Shown here piece after piece: positions 56,571 through 64,000 of a DNA stretch of 64,000 nucleotides; positions within the stretch are counted from its first letter, which is position 1, and each line of letters begins with the position of its first letter. The notes beneath the pieces were generated by a model. The model did not search any database. It saw nothing but the letters and a program-made list of their open reading frames with translations, and was not told the DNA's origin. Origin of the DNA: JBMFOH01 sp049969715 [NCBI: bacterium] (GTDB lineage Bacteria > DUMJ01); contig JBMFOH010000002.1 of assembly GCA_049969715.1 (NCBI GenBank), positions 56,559 to 120,558 of the forward strand. Reading direction: 5' to 3'. Position numbers and translations under genes: made by a program.

Positions 56571-57692
56571 ATGACTGGAAGTTTGAGGGTAGGCAGAATA
56601 TTAGATATTCCCATAGAGATACATTATACCTGGGTAATTGTTTTTGGACTAATAACTGTCACTTTAGCAAAAGGTTATCTAGCTAAATACATTCTCTATA
56701 CATCCGATGTAATCATCTGGCTTATAGGTGGAATAGCTTCTATAGTATTCTTTGCATGTGTAGTATTACACGAACTTATGCATTCTTATATAGCAATAAA
56801 AAGAGGTCTTGTCATAAAAAGGATAACACTCTTTCTATTTGGAGGGATAGCGGAGATAGAGGGAGAACCAAAAAATGCAAAGGATGAGTTGTATATAGCT
56901 ATTGCTGGACCAATCACTAGTATTATTCTTGCCCTTGTATTCTTTATAGTATATAAACTATTCCCAAACATCTTTCCTCCTATAGAAGAAGCTCTTGGAT
57001 ACCTTTACAGAGTAAATTTAATTCTAGCTGGATTTAATATAGTACCAGCATTTCCTCTAGATGGCGGAAGGGTCTTAAGGGCATTACTTTGGATGGGCTT
57101 TAAAGACCTCAGAAAGTCTACTAGGATAACATCGGGGATAGGAGTCGGGTTCGCTATGATACTTATGTTCTTAGGGTTCTACCTCCTTATGTTCGGACAA
57201 TTCATCAATGGCTTATGGCTTATATTTATAGGTTGGTTCTTAAGTCAGGGAGCAGCTTCTGGAGAGAGAGAAGTAACAATAAGAGATGCCTTTGTAGGCA
57301 CAAAAGTAAAAGACCTAATGACAAAAGATGTAGAAAGTGTCCCCCCAAATATCTCTATAGAGGAATTAGTCTCTAAGTATTTTCTGGTGTATAGATATGT
57401 CACCTTTCCAGTTGTATGGGGGGATCAGACATTAGGAATAATAACATTAAATAGTGTAAGGAATATCCCAAGAGAGGAATGGAAGGAGCATACAGTAAGA
57501 GAGGTAATGATTCCTATCTCTTCTGACATTGTTATAACTCCGGAAGAATCAGCCCTAGAGGCATTTACTAAGATTAGCAAAGGGAATATAGGAAGACTTC
57601 TAGTGATGGAAGGGGATAAACTTTTAGGGATTCTCAGTAAGACAGATCTTATAAGATTCTTACAGATAAAAACAATGATGGAGAAGGATTGA
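56571..57692 (+). CDS. Site-2 protease-type (M50) metalloprotease with CBS domains
   Basis: This 373-residue membrane protease has the zinc-binding HELMH motif (about residues 66-70) in a transmembrane helix and the third ligand in PAFPLDGGRVLRAL (about 160-173). Around 210-245 there is another hydrophobic segment, then a pair of CBS domains (about 245-370) that probably sense adenosyl nucleotides. It cuts substrates within the membrane, for example anti-sigma factors; the target is unknown. A GAGGTG element precedes the ATG. The next gene starts at the base after the stop. Confidence 0.9.
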   Translation: MTGSLRVGRILDIPIEIHYTWVIVFGLITVTLAKGYLAKYILYTSDVIIWLIGGIASIVFFACVVLHELMHSYIAIKRGLVIKRITLFLFGGIAEIEGEPKNAKDELYIAIAGPITSIILALVFFIVYKLFPNIFPPIEEALGYLYRVNLILAGFNIVPAFPLDGGRVLRALLWMGFKDLRKSTRITSGIGVGFAMILMFLGFYLLMFGQFINGLWLIFIGWFLSQGAASGEREVTIRDAFVGTKVKDLMTKDVESVPPNISIEELVSKYFLVYRYVTFPVVWGDQTLGIITLNSVRNIPREEWKEHTVREVMIPISSDIVITPEESALEAFTKISKGNIGRLLVMEGDKLLGILSKTDLIRFLQIKTMMEKD

Positions 57693-59048
57693 ATGAATCT
57701 TGTAAGGTACATACTTCTTTTGATACTTCTTCTAATAAATGTTGGTATAGCTCACACTCAAGGGTTAATAGATGTTAAAGGAAAGATTGTAGACAAATAT
57801 GGAAGGGGAATCTTAGCCATCATACAGGTTCAAGATCAATCTGGACATAACCTTACTTATTTCCCAGAGAAGGATGGAAGCTTCATGGTAAGGCTTCCTC
57901 AAGATAATTACACATTCACTATTAGTAAGGGCTCAGAGTATGAAATAAGAACTATATCTATTGACACCTCTAAAATACCGAAGGAAGGATTAATTATTCA
58001 ACTCAATAGAACATATGATATAGAGAAGGATGGATGGTATAGTGGAGATGTAAATACCCATTCCCTCTTCAGTGATGGTTTAGAGTTTCCTATTGATATA
58101 GCACTTGCTAGTAAATCTATGGGACTAAGTTGGGCAGTGCTAAGCGACCATAATACCATATCAGGTAGATGTATGTGGAACATATGCAAGGGTTCTGATT
58201 TCATCCCTATAATAGGAGAAGAGGTTACTACTCCATACGGACATTTCAATGCAATAGGGATTGAAAGATTAATCTCCTGGGATGTCAAAGAAGGGAAAAA
58301 GGATATAATGCGCATATATAAAGACATACATCGAGAAGGTGGAATAGTCTCTCTGAATCATCCATTCTTTCCTAATAGAAGTTATAAATTTTGGGATACA
58401 AAAGGATATGATGTAATTGAGATATGGAATGGAGGATTACCTCCAAACCTCGAAGGTGCTGGAAACTATGAGGCTAAGATAAAATGGTTCGACCTACTAA
58501 ATAGAGGAGAAAAAATACCGGCAGTTGCAGGTAGTGATTGCCACGACATTACAAGTGTTATATCTGCCCTAGATTATTCTATATCCTCTAGACTCATTAG
58601 CTCTAGACTAGGATTAGAGATACCTGATGCCAAGAGAGACTTATTTAAGAGATGGCTATCTTTAGGGCTATATGTTGGAAATCCTAGAACCTATGTACAT
58701 ATAAGAAAATTCTCTCAAGAAGAGATTATAAAGGCATTAAAAAATGGTAACAGTTTTATAACAAATGGGCCAATAATCCTGGCAGATATTGACGGGAAAT
58801 ATCCAGGAGAGAGATTAGAATCTCTAAAAACCAGTTACATACTTAATATAAAAGTCCTCTCCAATTCTCCTATAGATAAAATAATAATAATAGGAGATGG
58901 AAAAATCCTAGAAAAAATCTATACAGATAATACAAATATCTACTCTACATCTAGAGAAATAAAGGACAAAAGTAGCAACTGGATACTAGTGGAAGTATAT
59001 GGAAAATACCCTATATACGCTATTACCAATCCTATCTACCTTAGATAA
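57693..59048 (+). CDS. Secreted PHP-domain (CehA/McbA-like) metallohydrolase
   Basis: This 451-residue protein has an N-terminal signal peptide (hydrophobic about 5-20, then HTQG), a carboxypeptidase-regulatory-like beta domain (about 25-105), and a PHP domain from 117. PHP motifs are SDHN, GEEVTT with GHFN, SLNHPF and GSDCH, as in CehA/McbA hydrolases. The first metal motif reads GDVNTHS instead of the usual GDxHxH, so Asn121 replaces one histidine. Substrate is unknown; a phosphoester is typical. It begins immediately after the M50 gene stop. Convergent with an S1-domain gene five bases downstream. Confidence 0.83.
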   Translation: MNLVRYILLLILLLINVGIAHTQGLIDVKGKIVDKYGRGILAIIQVQDQSGHNLTYFPEKDGSFMVRLPQDNYTFTISKGSEYEIRTISIDTSKIPKEGLIIQLNRTYDIEKDGWYSGDVNTHSLFSDGLEFPIDIALASKSMGLSWAVLSDHNTISGRCMWNICKGSDFIPIIGEEVTTPYGHFNAIGIERLISWDVKEGKKDIMRIYKDIHREGGIVSLNHPFFPNRSYKFWDTKGYDVIEIWNGGLPPNLEGAGNYEAKIKWFDLLNRGEKIPAVAGSDCHDITSVISALDYSISSRLISSRLGLEIPDAKRDLFKRWLSLGLYVGNPRTYVHIRKFSQEEIIKALKNGNSFITNGPIILADIDGKYPGERLESLKTSYILNIKVLSNSPIDKIIIIGDGKILEKIYTDNTNIYSTSREIKDKSSNWILVEVYGKYPIYAITNPIYLR

Positions 59049-59053
59049 TTAAA

Positions 59054-59437
59054 TTACCACTTTTTCTGTTTTCCTCTCCACTTTTCCTCTAGACTCTTCT
59101 TCAATTCTCCAAGCCTTTCGTCACTCTCTTTAAGAAAATGAGAAAGTTTAAACTCAAATTCCTCAAGAGAACGAAGGCGCTTAATAGAAACTTCTAACTC
59201 TCCTCTCTTATTAGAGCCTATAACTACAGCCTTTACCCTATCTCCATCATGTAAATAATCCTTAACGTCCTTAACAAAGGAATTATCTATTTCTGAGATA
59301 TGGAGAAAAGCCTCCCTTCCATCATCGAGTGATAGAAATGCGCCAAACTTAGTAATTCTCTTTACCTTTCCCTCTACAATCTCATAGTTCACTGGTTTTT
59401 GGTTGGGATACACGGGATCTCTCCAGGTTTTGTCCAT
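59054..59437 (-). CDS. S1 RNA-binding domain protein (YabR/GSP13-like)
   Basis: This 127-residue protein has one S1 OB-fold domain (about 20-90; GKVKRITKFGAFLSL, EAFLHISEI, VKAVVIGSNKRGELEVSIKRL) and a charged C-terminal tail. It resembles YabR-type stand-alone S1 proteins associated with ribosomes or RNA decay. The start at 59437 overlaps the DivIC-like gene by 49 bases but has a strong GAGAGGAG at five-base spacing. In Firmicutes a similar order (divIC then yabR) occurs, which supports the assignment. Confidence 0.85.
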   Translation of the reverse strand: MDKTWRDPVYPNQKPVNYEIVEGKVKRITKFGAFLSLDDGREAFLHISEIDNSFVKDVKDYLHDGDRVKAVVIGSNKRGELEVSIKRLRSLEEFEFKLSHFLKESDERLGELKKSLEEKWRGKQKKW

Positions 59438-59666
59438 CCTAACTCCTCTCTTACCAAGATTTCTATATAATTAGGGTCATATTTTAATCTATATAATTTA
59501 TCTTTTAGAGACACTCTTTCTTCAGTTAGCTTACTAAGCTGAGCCTTTAACTGAGAGAGTTTGAGTTCACTGGCTCGAATAGTAAAAAGATCAATAGTAA
59601 TAGACTTTATTACCAATCCAAAATACACAATTATAAATAATAAAAAAAAGACCTTATAAAACCTTT

Positions 59667-59670
<4 letters not shown>
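59389..59670 (-). CDS. Septum formation initiator (DivIC/FtsB-like)
   Basis: This 93-residue bitopic protein has a short cytoplasmic start, one transmembrane helix (about 6-25) and a coiled coil (about 35-65, LSQLKAQLSKLTEERVSLKDKLY), then the conserved YIEILVREELGW and KPGEI segment of DivIC/FtsB. It should join FtsL and FtsQ at the division site. Its ATG overlaps the pyk stop, so it is in the eno-pyk transcript, and it shares its end with the S1 gene. Confidence 0.85.
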
Positions 59671-62365
<2,695 letters not shown>

Positions 62366-62383
62366 TCATAATAGACTGTTTAA

Positions 62384-62412
62384 ATTTTAATTAATCAATA
62401 GACTATTGTCAA
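62384..62412 (-). promoter_or_regulatory. Promoter of the eno-pyk operon
   Basis: On the minus strand a perfect TTGACA (62407-62412) and TAAAAT (62384-62389) are 17 bases apart. Its -35 element shares bases with the -35 element of the divergent NYN gene. Confidence 0.7.
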
Positions 62413-62434
62413 GTCCAGTTATTAAAGGTAAAAT
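62406..62434 (+). promoter_or_regulatory. Promoter of the NYN-domain gene
   Basis: TTGTCA (62406-62411) and TAAAAT (62429-62434) on the plus strand are 17 bases apart. The -35 overlaps that of the eno promoter by five bases, so the two promoters may compete. Confidence 0.6.
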
Positions 62435-62473
62435 TGAATAAAGTAAATTTGAATAGGAGGAATTGTCTATTTT

Positions 62474-62974
62474 ATGGGAAGGAGAGCTTTATTTATTGAT
62501 GGAAATAATCTCTATTTTGTACAGAGGAAGTTAAAATGGAATATAGATTTCGAAAAACTTTTAAATTACTTCAGAGGAGATGGAGATTTTTACAACGCCT
62601 TTTATTACTCTGGATACGATGCTAATGACCAAAATCAAGAAAATTTCCTCAAAGCCCTTACTCTTATAGGATATACTGTAAGGAAAAAACCATTGAAAAC
62701 TATAACATCTCAGGATAACGAAGAAAAACAGAAGAGTAATATGGATGTAGAAATGACACTAGATCTAATAATCACTTCATTCCACTATGATGATGCCTAT
62801 TTATTCTCAGGAGACGGTGATTTTGAAAGTGTAATAGAATATCTAAGAATGATGGGAAAAGAGATTATCGTAGTCTCTACCCTAGGGCATATAGCTATAG
62901 AATTGAGAAATGCTGCCGACAGGTATATAGATCTGGCTGATTTAAAGCCACACCTAGAAAAGGTTCATCTATAG
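62474..62974 (+). CDS. NYN-domain (LabA/DUF88-like) putative nuclease
   Basis: This 166-residue protein has a PIN-like NYN fold: FIDGNNLYF near residues 7-15 with the first acidic residue, a central DVEMTLDLI segment and the FSGDGDFESVIEYL motif (about 115-128), where Asp residues would hold a metal ion. Such proteins act as RNases or RNA-binding factors and resemble LabA. The target is unknown. Strong GGAGGAA precedes the ATG by about ten bases. Divergent from eno; the gene is followed by a minus-oriented terminator and then the IS region. Confidence 0.85.
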   Translation: MGRRALFIDGNNLYFVQRKLKWNIDFEKLLNYFRGDGDFYNAFYYSGYDANDQNQENFLKALTLIGYTVRKKPLKTITSQDNEEKQKSNMDVEMTLDLIITSFHYDDAYLFSGDGDFESVIEYLRMMGKEIIVVSTLGHIAIELRNAADRYIDLADLKPHLEKVHL

Positions 62975-63010
62975 AAAAAGGCGAAGTTCTAATTATATAA
63001 GAACTCCGCC
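62975..63010 (-). terminator. Minus-strand-oriented intrinsic terminator
   Basis: Inverted repeat arms 62980-62990 and 63000-63010 flank a nine-base loop. Read on the minus strand, the stem has one G-U pair and is followed by five U residues (62979-62975). Read on the plus strand the stem has an A-C mismatch and no U-tract. It therefore stops transcripts coming from the right, although no minus-strand gene is seen there. Confidence 0.6.
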
Positions 63011-63014
63011 CTCA

Positions 63015-63052
63015 GCCATTCAGACCCATTCTATCGCCATTCAGACCCATTC
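63015..63052. repeat. Two 17-base direct repeats
   Basis: The 17-base unit GCCATTCAGACCCATTC occurs at 63015-63031 and again at 63036-63052, separated by four bases. Within each copy CCATTC occurs twice. They lie between the terminator and the IS256 element; they may be an old insertion-sequence end with repeated transposase sites. Two copies are too few for a CRISPR array. Confidence 0.6.
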
Positions 63053-63162
63053 AAAAAAGTTAGACTTATCAAGTCCACAGATATTATAGAATAATTTCAC
63101 TATATATGTCAATAGTTTGTAGACGTAACTGTTGCAAAACTGGTTGATGAAGTTTTTAAAAA

Positions 63163-64000
63163 GAGGGTACAAAATAATCTGTGTAAATTCTTCAATACAA
63201 CTATAGAAAGGAGAGAAGATTAACTATGGCAATAATTAGTAAAGAAGAATTAAAAAGACTTGCAGATGAGAACAACATAAAGACTATGGATGACTTAGAT
63301 GAATTTATCACCCAGCTTGAGAAGGAAATGATAGAAGCAGTTTTAGAAGGAGAAATGAATACCCATCTTGGATACTCTAGATATGACCGTGAAAACAAAA
63401 AGACAGATAATTCTAGAAATGGATACTCATCCAAAGAAGTCTATGGCAAGATGGGAAACTTCAGAATAAATGTCCCTAGAGATAGAGATTCTTCCTTCGA
63501 GCCTAAGTTAGTTAGAAAGAGAGAAAGGGACATATCCAATACAGAAGACATAATACTAATACTCTATCAGAAAGAGCTAAGTACCAGAGACATCCAGGAT
63601 TATCTTCTAAAAGTGTATAACTATGACATATCTCCAGATTAGAGAAGGCTAAAGAATGGCAGAATAGACCCTTAGAAGAGATATATCCGATAGTATTCAT
63701 AGATGGCTTAGTATGCAAAGTAAAAGATGATAGGGAAGTAAAGAACAAGACTGCCTACATAATGATTGGAATAACTCTAGAGGGGAGGAAAGAGGTACTA
63801 GGTATCTGGATATCAGAGACTGAAACGGCAAAGTTTTGGCTAAACATACTGAACGAACTAAAGAATAGAGGGGTAAAGGATATACTCATAGTTTGTTCAG
63901 ATAACTTACCTGGGATAGAATCCGCAGTAAGGGGAGCATTTCCTAAGTCAGAGATACAGGTATGTATTGTGCATCAGATACGAAACTCTTTAAGGCTTGT
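63163..64000 (+). mobile_element. IS256-family insertion sequence (left part)
   Basis: A left end candidate at about 63163-63190 (GGGTACAAAATAATCTG then TGTAAATTCTTC) precedes the transposase by about 35 bases and resembles IS256-family termini that carry a TGTGTAAA-like segment. The exact boundary is uncertain because the right end and target-site duplication lie outside the window. Confidence 0.65.
63226..64000 (+). pseudogene. IS256/Mutator-type transposase, frameshifted and cut by window end
   Basis: The first frame (63226-63642) encodes 138 residues of the N-terminal half (KEMIEAVLEGEMNTHLGYSRYD, STRDIQDYLLKVYNYDISPD) and stops at TAG. The second frame from 63639 continues at LEKAKEWQNRPLEEIYP, with the first catalytic Asp in FIDGL and the second in the CSDNLPGI segment, then VCIVHQIRNSLR to the edge. 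About nine residues normally joining the two parts (SRIT-like segment) are missing, and the frame shifts by one base, so a deletion of about 25-28 bases has broken the gene. The catalytic Glu lies beyond the window. The element is likely inactive unless a partner supplies transposase. Confidence 0.85.

Noticed and set aside
63015-63052. CRISPR array start
   Set aside because: Only two copies with a four-base spacer; no cas genes nearby.
63626-63650. Programmed frameshift in the IS256 transposase
   Set aside because: IS256-family transposases are normally made from one frame; no slippery run or structure is seen, and a conserved segment is missing, so a deletion explains it better.

Overview
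The window is a 64 kb stretch of an AT-rich bacterial chromosome carrying mainly core metabolic and information-processing genes. Heavy use of ATA and AGA codons, compact proteins, many 1-50 base gene overlaps and very short intergenic gaps suggest an anaerobic and possibly thermophilic bacterium from a deep-branching lineage (Dictyoglomus, Caldisericum or Atribacterota-like). I cannot assign it further from sequence alone. GatCAB, two lipoprotein-processing enzymes (Lgt, LspA), an Amj-type lipid II flippase, a flagellin and type IV pilin-like proteins are consistent with a motile or piliated bacterium.

Layout. Positions 1-3666 (minus) hold a small operon: HD hydrolase, LUD protein, MFS transporter, HAD phosphatase and a partial rapZ. 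Positions 3716-6142 (plus) hold two zinc alcohol/polyol dehydrogenases and a small Ig-like protein. Positions 6159-8864 (minus) hold nucleoside salvage (purine and pyrimidine nucleoside phosphorylases) and a short tRNA nucleotidyltransferase. A 277 bp divergent region with DnaA-box-like motifs separates these from a plus-strand run (9142-16714): tdk, yqhQ-like, prfA, prmC, threonylcarbamoyl-AMP synthase, rpiB, glyA and a secreted phosphodiester glycosidase. A HTH-GAF regulator follows (16789-17568).

From 52626 down to 17608 every gene is on the minus strand. The parts are: an AlaX editing protein with a radical SAM/SPASM enzyme; purM-purN-purH with a flagellin gene attached; a 15-gene chain from ileS through traR/dksA, lspA, lgt, rluD, amj, gatCAB, an LpxB-like transferase, rlmD, dnaE, nadB and nadC to malic enzyme; a FadR-type GntR regulator; three prepilin-like genes, one encoding 1057 residues; and a three-gene ABC-2 transporter.

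Positions 52779-59048 (plus) hold a sugar isomerase/epimerase with a GH78 rhamnosidase, then an M50 intramembrane protease with CBS domains and a secreted PHP-domain protein. Positions 59054-62365 (minus) hold eno, pyk, a divIC/ftsB-like gene and an S1-domain gene. A NYN nuclease-like gene follows on the plus strand, and the window ends inside an IS256-family element whose transposase carries a frameshifting deletion.

No complete unknown defence or mobile system is visible. The least ordinary pieces are the giant-prepilin cassette, the flagellin without its own promoter at the end of the pur operon, the DnaA-box-like cluster, the candidate leaderless promoters, and the palindrome inside the rhamnosidase promoter.
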